Shown here: piece by piece, positions 16,974 through 25,739 of the stretch
Layout: every line of letters begins with the position of its first letter
How positions within the stretch are numbered: the stretch's first letter is position 1
Assembly (NCBI GenBank): GCA_016220145.1
Contig: JACRID010000053.1
Span: 1 to 32,110 of the forward strand
Origin: Candidatus Peregrinibacteria bacterium
GTDB lineage: Bacteria; Patescibacteriota; Gracilibacteria; UBA1369; UM-FILTER-53-11
Direction of reading: 5' to 3'
DNA: 32,110 bases
Position numbers and translations under genes: made by a program
The notes under the pieces: model-generated
Databases searched by the model: none
Told to the model about the DNA's origin: nothing
The model's input: only the letters and a program-made list of their open reading frames with translations

Positions 16974-17888
16974 ATGTTCAGTCATTTCTTATTCTTTTTA
17001 CTTTTTGAAACGGCGCAACCCTCATATGGCATGTTCGCCAGCGTTCTTCCCGCGGAAATCGTGACTTCCGCTACAGCGGAAGTCACCGCAACAGCGCCAT
17101 CCTTGCAGCAACAAAATGCGCCGATAAAAAAGACGGACAGCATTGGACCCGTTATTTCGGCCGAGTCCGTCTATGCGATTGATTTAAACGGCGGAGAACC
17201 TTTGTTTACAAGAAACGTTTTTGCACGCAGGCAAATAGCCTCAATCGCAAAACTCGTCACCGCAATGGTAATTCTGGACAATCATAATGTTTTCGAAAAA
17301 GTCATTGTAAGCAAAAACGCGGCAACTCAAGAAGGATCATCGATGTTTTTGCGATCCGGAGAAGAAATAACCGTTGAAAATCTATTGACCGGACTGCTGA
17401 TAAATTCAGGTAACGATGCGGCTACCGCGTTGGCCGAATTTGATGCCGGCAGCGAATCGGCTTTTGTTTCCAAAATGAACGCAAAAGCGGCTTTATTGGG
17501 ATTAAAAGACACTCATTTTTCAAACGCAAAAGGGTTTGATGAGGCCGGGAATTACTCAACCGCATTCGACACCATGACTTTTGGACGCGCAGCCGTTTCT
17601 TATCCTTTCATAAGGAAAACGGTGGCTCTTAAAACCGCGGAAGTAATGTCCACCGATGGAAGAATAACTCACAGTTTGAAGAGCACCAATGAGCTTTTGG
17701 AAAATCCTTATTTTAAAATAATCGGTCTTAAAACAGGCACGACTCCGGAGGCGGGCCAGTCTTTCGTTTCTTTAACGGAAGCTCCCAACGACCATGAGGT
17801 GTTAACGGTTGTATTGGGCAGTCCCGACAGATTCAAAGAAACTGAAATTCTGCTAGACTGGGTATTGCGTAATTTTGAGTTTAAATAG
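16974..17888 (+). CDS. D-alanyl-D-alanine carboxypeptidase (S11 family, PBP5/6-like)
   Basis: SIAKLVTAM (SxxK), SGNDAA (SxN), LKTGTTPEAG (KTG). ATG 16974 follows the LCP stop by 1 nt; the listed ORF start at 16938 lies inside the LCP gene. Confidence 0.93.
   Translation: MFSHFLFFLLFETAQPSYGMFASVLPAEIVTSATAEVTATAPSLQQQNAPIKKTDSIGPVISAESVYAIDLNGGEPLFTRNVFARRQIASIAKLVTAMVILDNHNVFEKVIVSKNAATQEGSSMFLRSGEEITVENLLTGLLINSGNDAATALAEFDAGSESAFVSKMNAKAALLGLKDTHFSNAKGFDEAGNYSTAFDTMTFGRAAVSYPFIRKTVALKTAEVMSTDGRITHSLKSTNELLENPYFKIIGLKTGTTPEAGQSFVSLTEAPNDHEVLTVVLGSPDRFKETEILLDWVLRNFEFK
17061..17086. repeat. Perfect 12-bp inverted repeat inside the D-Ala-D-Ala carboxypeptidase coding region
   Basis: gtgacttccgct-ac-agcggaagtcac. 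Confidence 0.9.
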
Positions 17889-17889
17889 C

Positions 17890-18963
17890 ATGCCAAAGTT
17901 TTCCATCGATATAGCCACAGCTCTGCGTCATTTTATATTGATATTCGGCTTAACGATCGGCTCTTTCTTAACCGTAGCGCTTGCGACCAGGCCGTATTAC
18001 AAATTTTTATTAAAAGCCGGCTTTAGAAAACGCTTGCGCGAAGAAACAGCAGACGGCAAGGCGGCTGAAATATTCAGAAAGCTGCACAAAGACAAAGAAG
18101 GCACTCCAACAATGGGCGGCGTATTAATTTGGGCAATAGTTGCAATCGTAATATTGCTTTCTCCGGTTGTACAGCGGCTCGGCATCACGCGTTTCTCTCT
18201 TTTTAACAGAAACGAAACCTATTTGCCGCTCTTCACATTGATTGCCACAGGAGTACTCGGCCTTGTCGATGATTGGCTCAATATAAAGGGCATCAAAGAA
18301 AAAGGGCTTAGGGTTAAACCGAAATTTTTGTGGCTGACGCTGTTTGGACTGCTCGGCGGCATGTGGTTTCATTTCAAGCTTGGCTATGACGCAATTCACA
18401 TTCCCGGAATTGGAGATTTCACAATCGGAGCTTTCTACGTAATCCTTTTCGCTTTTATAATCGTCGCCAGCGCAAATGCGGTAAATATTACCGACGGTCT
18501 CGACGGCCTGGCCGGAGGACTTACAATAATAGCTTTTCTGGCATTGGGTATAATCTCCTATCTGCAAGGACTGGTAATTCTCACCGCTTTTTGCGCATTG
18601 ATAGTTGGCGCCACAATCGCATTTGTCTGGTTTAATATACCGCCGGCGTTGTTTTATATGGGCGACACCGGAGCTTTGGCCCTGGGCGCAACCATGGGCG
18701 TAATTGCAATGCTGACCAACTCCGTTTTAATACTCCCTTTTATCGCTTTTATTTTTGTAATAGAAGCATTGTCATCCTTAATCCAATTGACATGGAAAAA
18801 GCTTTTTAAAAGAAAACTGCTTCTAATCGCGCCCTTGCACCATCATCTTGAAGAACGCGGCTGGGCCGAGGAAAAGGTTGTAATGAGGTTTTGGATAGCG
18901 GGGGCCTTTATGGCTGCACTGGGAGTGATTCTGGAGTTTTTAAGCCTGTTGTCGGGGGCGTAA
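17890..18963 (+). CDS. mraY: Phospho-N-acetylmuramoyl-pentapeptide-transferase
   Basis: GTPTMGGVLI, LGLVDDWLN, NAVNITDGLDGLAGG, FYMGDTGALALGA, LLIAPLHHHLEERGWAEEKVVMRFWI. ATG 17890 preferred; TTG 17875 also possible. Confidence 0.96.
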   Translation: MPKFSIDIATALRHFILIFGLTIGSFLTVALATRPYYKFLLKAGFRKRLREETADGKAAEIFRKLHKDKEGTPTMGGVLIWAIVAIVILLSPVVQRLGITRFSLFNRNETYLPLFTLIATGVLGLVDDWLNIKGIKEKGLRVKPKFLWLTLFGLLGGMWFHFKLGYDAIHIPGIGDFTIGAFYVILFAFIIVASANAVNITDGLDGLAGGLTIIAFLALGIISYLQGLVILTAFCALIVGATIAFVWFNIPPALFYMGDTGALALGATMGVIAMLTNSVLILPFIAFIFVIEALSSLIQLTWKKLFKRKLLLIAPLHHHLEERGWAEEKVVMRFWIAGAFMAALGVILEFLSLLSGA

Positions 18964-21148
18964 CAACCGGCGGCGTAATCGAAATTACATTCCCGTCAGA
19001 CTTAATGGTTACTTTATCGCGTGACAGGGTGATATCCATTAAAGGCTTTCCATTCATATCCATTTTTTTGATGTCCTGCAATTTTTGCATGACGGGCACG
19101 CTGGCTTTATTTTGTTGGACTTCAAGAACCGCTTCTCCCAATCGGGTTAAAGTTTCCGTTTTTGCGTCCGCAACCGTTTTTTTAAGTTCGGCCGTTTGAG
19201 CCGGAGACGGTTTTGCAACTTCTCCGGTTAATAATTCGGAACCGACCGCCGGCACTTGAGGTGCCGGAACAATAACTTCCGGCTGTACCAATGTCTCTGC
19301 GGAAAAACCAACCGTGCTGCTTCCTCCAACCGCTAAAGTATCCGTACCCAAAGCCAATGGAATGGAAGAAGTGCCCTGTATCGCCTCCGTCGGCGCCAGA
19401 GTCTGCACCGGAGCCGTCCCTGTCCCAATGGGCAGCAAATTTGGAGCAACAACCGGCACCGTCACCTCGACGGCATCCGCTGTTTCCGGTTGGGACACAA
19501 GCGCCTCAAGCGATTTCAAATCTTCCGCTTTGGTATCGATAATCGCCGAAACCGCCTTTTCTTTATCGTCGCTTTGCATTTGTTTCACTTCCGACACAAC
19601 GTCCGAAATCGCGTTCTGATATTCTTGCACCTGGGCAACCGCGCCCGCTTGATTCCCCTGTTCCACCAAATCATGAGCCTCATTTAATTTTTCCGTAGCC
19701 TGAGAAAGTTTCTCCTCCGTTTTCTGCACCGGACCCGCCGCAACAAGGATCTTGGTGTTTCCAATGGCGGTCTTTAAAACATACAGAGAATCATCCGGAA
19801 GAATTACCGCCAATTGCTTCTCATAACCGTCCAACATGGAACTTATCATCGTGCGAAGCTCCATAACCTGCACAGGGTGCGTTGCTTCAAACGCGGATGC
19901 CCATTGATGAACCTCGTCTATTTGAGATTGAAATTCTTTAAGCAGCGGATCAGCGCCAATTGCATCGCCTTTTTCGAGTAAAACTTCCGCTTCGGCCAAT
20001 TTTTCTTGCGCAACCATTACCACTTTCTTTTTCTTGTCAAAATCGTCAAAAGTCAGAACGAGTTTGGTAGATTCCGATAATTCTTTCATCGCGTATAACG
20101 GATTACCGGGCAGCATTTTCACTTGATCACTCATCTGATCTTTTACATCCTGTTTAACCGTTTCTATGTAAGCCTGATCTTGAACCAAATTATCTTTGAC
20201 CCATTTTTCTTGAGCGACATCCGGTTTCTCCTGAGAAACCTTTGGCAGACCGGTATTGGTTTCGGATTTAACTTCCGCCGAGAATCCCTTTACCAAAGTC
20301 GTTTCAACAACTTTTCTGTCCGTGGCAACCACAAGGTCAACTTTGTTCTTTACGGCCGAGACTTTCGCCCGGCCCTTCGAGGAAAGAGAAACGTCGAATG
20401 CCGCCTTTTTTTTGGCAACAGCGAGAGCGTTGTGCACCTTCACCTGAAAGCTCGAGAGATTATTTATCAAATTGATCACGCGAGACCACAGGCGTCCTTT
20501 ATTCAAAACGACTTCAACGGTCGTTTCCGTCTTATTCAAAGGATTTACGAAAAGTCTGGAGATTTTTATTTCCGTATCTTCATCAAGCCTGCTTACGCTT
20601 TGATCCAAAAATTTTATAACCGCTTTTGAATCTTTGCCCGTTCTAATAACATCATCGGCTTTCAACACAAATCCCATATCACCAACGAGCACATTCCCGT
20701 CGCGCACAACCTCAACGGTTCCGCTAACGTACTCCAATGAAGTTAAAAACGAAGCCTGCGCAACTTCAATTTTGAAAGTTGAGTTGAACAACACGCTAAA
20801 CACAAAAACGAACGCCAGCGCCGAAGCAAATGCTCTGCGAACGAACGTGGTCCTAAGCCGCGCCGGCAGAAAGAATCTGCGCGATGCCTGAAACTCCGCA
20901 ATCATCAAAAGTTTTTCTTTCAATAAAATGCGGAAATGCTCGCGCGGGTTTAATTGCTGCGCAATTTCTTTTATCTTAATTATCAATTTCGCAAAAGCCG
21001 GTTCATTAACAACCTCATTCTTTGCAACAGCCGCCAATATGCGATGTTTCATCTCAACTTGTTTCTCTTTGGACAAAGACATGCCGCCGCACTGCTTCAG
21101 TTTCTTTTCCAAAGGATGAAACGATTTGAATAAATCCATAAAGTCCAA
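18908..21148 (-). CDS. Membrane-anchored FecR-domain protein with two DUF5667-like repeats, possible anti-sigma factor
   Basis: Cytoplasmic N-terminus, TM segment (FASALAFVFVFSVLFNS), FecR-like VSGTVEVVRDGNVLVGDMGFVLKADDVIRTGKDSKAVIKFLDQSVSRLDEDTEI, two PLY.LK helical repeats; directly downstream of an ECF sigma gene. Confidence 0.8.
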   Translation of the reverse strand: MDFMDLFKSFHPLEKKLKQCGGMSLSKEKQVEMKHRILAAVAKNEVVNEPAFAKLIIKIKEIAQQLNPREHFRILLKEKLLMIAEFQASRRFFLPARLRTTFVRRAFASALAFVFVFSVLFNSTFKIEVAQASFLTSLEYVSGTVEVVRDGNVLVGDMGFVLKADDVIRTGKDSKAVIKFLDQSVSRLDEDTEIKISRLFVNPLNKTETTVEVVLNKGRLWSRVINLINNLSSFQVKVHNALAVAKKKAAFDVSLSSKGRAKVSAVKNKVDLVVATDRKVVETTLVKGFSAEVKSETNTGLPKVSQEKPDVAQEKWVKDNLVQDQAYIETVKQDVKDQMSDQVKMLPGNPLYAMKELSESTKLVLTFDDFDKKKKVVMVAQEKLAEAEVLLEKGDAIGADPLLKEFQSQIDEVHQWASAFEATHPVQVMELRTMISSMLDGYEKQLAVILPDDSLYVLKTAIGNTKILVAAGPVQKTEEKLSQATEKLNEAHDLVEQGNQAGAVAQVQEYQNAISDVVSEVKQMQSDDKEKAVSAIIDTKAEDLKSLEALVSQPETADAVEVTVPVVAPNLLPIGTGTAPVQTLAPTEAIQGTSSIPLALGTDTLAVGGSSTVGFSAETLVQPEVIVPAPQVPAVGSELLTGEVAKPSPAQTAELKKTVADAKTETLTRLGEAVLEVQQNKASVPVMQKLQDIKKMDMNGKPLMDITLSRDKVTIKSDGNVISITPPVVTPPTTGLKTPESLPVQP

Positions 21149-21176
21149 AGTTTAAAACGTAGAATTTTGGCTTCTG

Positions 21177-21752
21177 TTACACATCTAATTCGGAAATTCC
21201 TCTGCGTTCCAAAACTTTTTTCAGACTGCGCAAGGCTCTAAATTGTAAAATTCGCAGGGCGGCCTGGGTTTTCCCCATGATGTAGCCGATTTCTTCGTTG
21301 GAAAGGTCGTTTATATACTTCAAGATAAGGACTTGACGATAACGGTCTTTTAGTTCGGACATAGCGGCCGAAAGGAGTTCGTTGTCGAATCTTTTGTGTG
21401 CAGTCGCAGTGGCATTGGCCTCCTTGCGATGGTCTTCCATTTCCTCCGAGAGCTCATCCGAAGGATGCATTGCACGATAATGGTCAACAACCACGTTGTG
21501 AGCAATTCTGAATATCCAAGAAGAGAAGCTGCTTTCTCCTTTGCGGTATTGGCGTATATTTTCCCAGGTCTTCAAAAACACCAGTTCGGCCAAGTCTTCC
21601 GCCTCACCGGCCCCAACCCTATAGTAAATATATCTGTAAATCGGGTTTACAAATATATCGTAGAGTTTGCCAAAAGCGTCGCTATCTCCCTTTTGGGCAG
21701 TCACTACGAAAAGTTCTATCTCCGCTTCAGTTTGAGGATCTTTCAGGCTCAC
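21177..21752 (-). CDS. ECF-type RNA polymerase sigma factor
   Basis: DAFGKLYDIFVNPIYRYIYYRVG...AEDLAELVFLKTWENI...SFSSWIFRIAHNVVVDHYR (region 2) and LILKYINDLSNEEIGYIMGKTQAALRILQFRALRSLKK (region 4). Confidence 0.95.
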   Translation of the reverse strand: MSLKDPQTEAEIELFVVTAQKGDSDAFGKLYDIFVNPIYRYIYYRVGAGEAEDLAELVFLKTWENIRQYRKGESSFSSWIFRIAHNVVVDHYRAMHPSDELSEEMEDHRKEANATATAHKRFDNELLSAAMSELKDRYRQVLILKYINDLSNEEIGYIMGKTQAALRILQFRALRSLKKVLERRGISELDV

Positions 21753-22693
21753 GGTAATGCAGAAAATACCATTATTTTCGATTTTCGCAAAGCTTCAACG
21801 GCACGCTTGACGGTGTTTTTTGAGCCGATAAAAATTGGCGTGCGTTTGTGGAGCTCCGTAATCCGTTTATCGAGAATTCGAGCGCCTTCGCCGTCAAGTG
21901 CCGATCCGCCGGCGTTTTCCATCAAAAGAGCCATTGGGGCACACTCAAAAAGAAGGCGTAATTTTCCTTCCGGCGTTTTTGAATAAGCCGGATAAGTGAA
22001 AATTCCGTCGCCTTTAAGCAAAATATGATTTAAGTCCGGCACCATGCCGCCGGAATATCTTAAGGTTAATCCTGCTTTTATCCATTCGTTCGTGAGTTTT
22101 AGATAATCTTCACATTCTGCAGCCGCACGCAAGTTTCCAGGCGCAAAGTGCTTGGAATCTTCGCCGACATGCAGATTTTCGTTAGTAAGGTTAAACTGAT
22201 CGTCGGATTCCAGGCGAAATTCGTGTGTTCCTTTTTTACATGTAATCACAAATGTTGTGCGCGGTCCGTAAACTGCGAAACATGCTGCCAGTTGATCGTC
22301 GCCGGTTTTGCCGATCGGACTTCCGGCCTTATAGATGCCAAAAATTGAGCCGACAGCGAGATTGACATCGACGAGAGACGAACCGTCCAGCGGATCGAAG
22401 ACGACGGTGAAGGGGGCAGATTTTTTCGCCTCCACCTCTTCATCCAACTCTTCGGAAGCCATTAAATTTACTAAACCGGATTCTTTAAACGCCTCCATTG
22501 CAATCTGATTCGACTGAACGTCCAACTTAAGCTGCTTTTCGCCGTAAATATTTTGGCTGCCGGCAAGCTCCCCTTTTTGAGATTTAATCGCCTCCGCGAT
22601 TTCACGCACCGCCGACGGGATTACTTCACCAATCAACTTCGCCAAATCGGCCTCGCAACCGGATTTCTTTAAAAATTCTTGAAGTGTGGTCAT
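21749..22693 (-). CDS. fbp: Fructose-1,6-bisphosphatase class I
   Basis: FDPLDGSSLVDVNLAVGSIFGIYK, LRYSGGMVPDLNHILLKGDGIFTYP, LRLLFECAPMALLMENAGGSALDG, RTPIFIGSKNTV. Confidence 0.96.
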   Translation of the reverse strand: MTTLQEFLKKSGCEADLAKLIGEVIPSAVREIAEAIKSQKGELAGSQNIYGEKQLKLDVQSNQIAMEAFKESGLVNLMASEELDEEVEAKKSAPFTVVFDPLDGSSLVDVNLAVGSIFGIYKAGSPIGKTGDDQLAACFAVYGPRTTFVITCKKGTHEFRLESDDQFNLTNENLHVGEDSKHFAPGNLRAAAECEDYLKLTNEWIKAGLTLRYSGGMVPDLNHILLKGDGIFTYPAYSKTPEGKLRLLFECAPMALLMENAGGSALDGEGARILDKRITELHKRTPIFIGSKNTVKRAVEALRKSKIMVFSALP

Positions 22694-22740
22694 AAGGGGC
22701 GTAGGGAGTGGGCGGTAGGTTTTTAGGAAAAACTATTAAC

Positions 22741-22799
22741 GTCATTCTGTCCCGCTCAGCGGGATCAGAATCCAGATACTGAAATGAATTCAGGATGAC
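22741..22799. repeat. Interspersed palindromic (REP/cloverleaf-like) element
   Basis: gtcat...atgac ends enclosing tcccg-ctcag-cggga and ctgaa-atgaa-ttcag hairpins, in the fba/fbp intergenic gap. Confidence 0.75.
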
Positions 22800-22810
22800 A
22801 TGGTTCAGGA

Positions 22811-23890
22811 TTACATTGATGCGTACAAATTGGCTTTATCTGCGCTCAAAAACGCCTTTTCAATCATAAATTTCATATGCTCCTCAATTTTCTTCTCCGC
22901 CGCGGAGTGATCCAATTTTGCAATTTCCGGCAAGAAATTATTTAAGATGTAACGCCTTGCTTTGCCTTTTTCTTTCGCAAAAGCATCCATTTTTTCAAGC
23001 AGCGCCTTTGGGAAATGCGCAAACCAAATGTCGGAAAGCGCCGTGGCGTAATTGAATTTTCGGGCGCCATTGTGAATCGCACGATTAAAATCCTCCGCAG
23101 TTAAGCCCGTTCCACCGTGCAACACACCATATGTTCCATACTTTCCGGCCATATCGCAAATTTCGCGAATTCGGTCAAAACCGATAATCGGCTTCTTTAA
23201 ATATTGCCCGTGACCGTTACCGACAAAAAATGCAATTGCGTCGGCACCAACCGCAGAAACCAACTTTTCCGCATCTGCAACCTTGGTGTAATAATCGGCA
23301 ATATTTTTCTCGACTTCAGGATCCGCAAGCGCCGCCGCGGTTCCAATTTCTCCTTCTTCAACTTCAAGCGAAATTCCAAGCGGATGCACCAGATTCACAA
23401 CTTCCGTGCATTTTGCGGCATTTTCCTCCACCGGTTTTTTGGAAAGATCCACCTCAACGGAAGAAAAACCCGCCTCAACCGCACGCTTGACACAACCATC
23501 AACGTCCTTCTGGATATGGTCATGGTGCAAAACAACCGGCACTTCGTAGTTGTACTGCTTAATCATTTTTTCAATTCCATCGTGAACCAAATCGGAAAGC
23601 CTGGATGGCGGCATTTCGCAATAACCGGTCTCGGATTCCGCAATTTCAAGAATAATCGGCGCGTGCAATTTCCAAGTTGCATTGAGCACCGCGTTCAAAA
23701 TCCACGGCGAGCGAATATTCGCAGCCACAACACCAAAATTGTGCTTGTCAGCAACCGAGAGAACCTGCCTAAGGTTATAAAGTCTGTAACCGTTTTTTAG
23801 CGTTCGAACATATTTATTTGTGTCCGGCGAAAAAGTCGCAAGCGGTGCCACCCCGGTTTGCTGTGATTTAGTAGCCATAATTTGTGCCAT
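22811..23890 (-). CDS. fba: Class II fructose-bisphosphate aldolase
   Basis: VPVVLHHDHIQKDVDGCVKRAVEAGFSSVEVDLSKKPVEEN, LEVEEGEIG, YGVLHGGTGLTAEDFNRAIHNGARKFNYATAL. Confidence 0.93.
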   Translation of the reverse strand: MAQIMATKSQQTGVAPLATFSPDTNKYVRTLKNGYRLYNLRQVLSVADKHNFGVVAANIRSPWILNAVLNATWKLHAPIILEIAESETGYCEMPPSRLSDLVHDGIEKMIKQYNYEVPVVLHHDHIQKDVDGCVKRAVEAGFSSVEVDLSKKPVEENAAKCTEVVNLVHPLGISLEVEEGEIGTAAALADPEVEKNIADYYTKVADAEKLVSAVGADAIAFFVGNGHGQYLKKPIIGFDRIREICDMAGKYGTYGVLHGGTGLTAEDFNRAIHNGARKFNYATALSDIWFAHFPKALLEKMDAFAKEKGKARRYILNNFLPEIAKLDHSAAEKKIEEHMKFMIEKAFLSADKANLYASM

Positions 23891-23974
23891 AAAATTATAA
23901 AAAAGTTACTATTAAACAGCCGAAGTCTAACGGGTTTAAGGTAAAAATGGCAAATGTATTTTATAGACAAAGGA

Positions 23975-24358
23975 TTAACGCCTCATCCCCGCAAAATTCG
24001 GCAGTTGCGCCACGCTTCCGTCATCTTTAACAAAAACGGATGCGTGCGCCGGAACCATCGTCTGCGCAATCGGGCTATTTTTTATTTCTTCCAGTGTTTT
24101 TAACCTTGAAATATCTGTACTTTGGGTTTCCTGAGAAGCAACCAGCTTGCTGTGTTCAAGCTCAAGTTTTTGCAGCTGGTAACCTTTAGTCTGAATCTCG
24201 GTAAATTTCATCAGGTAGAAAAAACTCAGCAATCCGATCATAAAAGTCATACTGAAAAAGAGGAAAAATTTCCCAACTCTCACCGTCACTGGGAAAGAAT
24301 TGCGCGTGCGAAGTGCTTTGTGAAATTGAGATGAACGGGTGAGAATTAGTTGAGACAT
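23975..24358 (-). CDS. FtsL-like small single-pass septal protein
   Basis: Short cytoplasmic N-terminus, one TM (FFLFFSMTFMIGLLSFFYL), coiled-coil; located directly downstream of rsmH as in dcw clusters. Confidence 0.6.
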   Translation of the reverse strand: MSQLILTRSSQFHKALRTRNSFPVTVRVGKFFLFFSMTFMIGLLSFFYLMKFTEIQTKGYQLQKLELEHSKLVASQETQSTDISRLKTLEEIKNSPIAQTMVPAHASVFVKDDGSVAQLPNFAGMRR

Positions 24359-24376
24359 ATTGGGTGGGATTTAAGA

Positions 24377-24462
24377 TGTCATGGTGAGCCTAGCTTGCAG
24401 CGAGCCTGTCGAGCTGAACTATGACTTGTATTTGGTCACCTTTCGACAGGCTCGGGGTGACA
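24377..24462. repeat. Interspersed palindromic repeat (cgagcctgtcga...tcgacaggctcg)
   Basis: Perfect 12-bp inverted repeat 24401-24412/24443-24454, enclosed by tgtca/tgaca, between rsmH and the ftsL-like gene. Confidence 0.85.
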
Positions 24463-24516
24463 TTTTTTGGCTTTCCTCTGGCCATTGCGGGCTTTCCCCG
24501 AGTGGCCAAAGGAAAC

Positions 24517-25419
24517 TTATTTTGAGATTATTTTTTTCGCCGCGCGTAACTTTGCGCTTCTGCTTCTGCGGTTTTCCTCCATCTCTTTTTCGTCGGGTTC
24601 CAGCGGTTTTTTCGTGAGAATTTTCAGCACCTCTTCTTGCTTGCACCTCTTAAAAATATTTTTCACGATTCTGTCTTCCAGCGAATGATATGAGATGACC
24701 ACTATCTTTCCTCCCCTGGAAAGCACCTTAATCGCGCCTTCCAGCCCGGCGTGCACAACTGAAACCTCCCGATTCGTGGCTATCCGAAGAGCTTGAAATA
24801 TCCTAGTTGCCGGATGCCGCTTGAAATAGAAACCTTTTCGCGTCGCAATGCTGTCCGCGATAAAATTCGCAAGCTGCGACGTGGTTGTAAATCGCTTCCT
24901 CTTACGGTGCTCGACAATGCGCGTTGCAATCTTGTAAGAATTCCTTTCTTCTCCATAGATTCTAAATATTGAGAGTAAATCTTCGAGTGAATAAGTGTTT
25001 ATTATGTCTGCCGCGGTAACCGTTTGCCTGGTGTCGAACCTCATGTCCAGCGGACCTTCGCTTTGGAATGAAAATCCGCGGGTGCCTTCGTCCACATGCA
25101 TGGAAGAAAGCCCTAAATCGAAAAGAATCCCGTCAATCCGCCCCTCTTTTTGAAGTATTCTGCGCCCGAGCGTCTCCAAATTCTCAAAATTATCGCGTAT
25201 AAAATGAACATTTTTGTGGGTTTTAAGTTTTTCTTGGGCCAGCAACAGGTTTCTTTCATCCACCTCAATTCCGTATAAATTTCCTTTTCCAGCCAGCTTT
25301 TCAAGAATCATCTGGCTGTGGCCGCCGGCACCAAGAGTGCAATCGACGATTACGTTACCCGGTTGCGGATCGAGGAATTTCAGAACCTGATTGGTAAGGA
25401 CCGGAATGTGGTCAGCCAT
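24517..25419 (-). CDS. rsmH: 16S rRNA (cytosine(1402)-N(4))-methyltransferase
   Basis: HIPVLTNQVLKFL, DCTLGAGGHSQMIL, DGILFDLGLSSMHVDEGTRGFSF.EGPLDMRFD, VISYHSLEDRIVKNIFK. Confidence 0.97.
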   Translation of the reverse strand: MADHIPVLTNQVLKFLDPQPGNVIVDCTLGAGGHSQMILEKLAGKGNLYGIEVDERNLLLAQEKLKTHKNVHFIRDNFENLETLGRRILQKEGRIDGILFDLGLSSMHVDEGTRGFSFQSEGPLDMRFDTRQTVTAADIINTYSLEDLLSIFRIYGEERNSYKIATRIVEHRKRKRFTTTSQLANFIADSIATRKGFYFKRHPATRIFQALRIATNREVSVVHAGLEGAIKVLSRGGKIVVISYHSLEDRIVKNIFKRCKQEEVLKILTKKPLEPDEKEMEENRRSRSAKLRAAKKIISK

Positions 25420-25491
25420 TTAGTGAAGTGAATGTGTGTGCAAAAGTTGTGCACAAGAGGTGTATAACTTTTTTGATCACGTTGTGCCTGA

Positions 25492-25520
25492 AACATACTT
25501 TTAACAGATAATAGTGTCAA
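25492..25520 (-). promoter_or_regulatory. rsmH promoter: TTGACA-17-TATGTT on the minus strand
   Basis: Reverse complement of 25515-25520 is TTGACA; of 25492-25497 is TATGTT; spacer is 17 nt. Confidence 0.65.
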
Positions 25521-25684
25521 ATCTTTTTCGTGCGATTCTCGCTGATAGTTCAATTTTTGTATTCATTTTTCGTCAAAAACATGCCGTTTTTGTTTTTCGT
25601 AAGCCAAAAATGCTGTTCTTCGTGATTCTGTTGCGATCTTGAGAATCTATTGGGTAATTTTTGTACTCGCTGCCAAACAAAAAG

Positions 25685-25713
25685 TTTGCCTTTTTCTGAA
25701 AATCTGTTATAGA
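25685..25713 (+). promoter_or_regulatory. Putative promoter TTTGCC-17-TATAGA (extended TGT) for 25740..26177
   Basis: TTTGCC 25685-25690, 17-nt spacer, TGTTATAGA. Confidence 0.5.
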
Positions 25714-25739
25714 TATGGCTACTGCCAATTAATTTACAT

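Noticed and set aside
21396-21986. 196-aa plus-strand ORF
   Set aside because: Antisense to the clearly recognisable ECF sigma factor and fbp.
23204-23800. 198-aa plus-strand ORF
   Set aside because: Antisense to class II fructose-bisphosphate aldolase; no recognisable domain.
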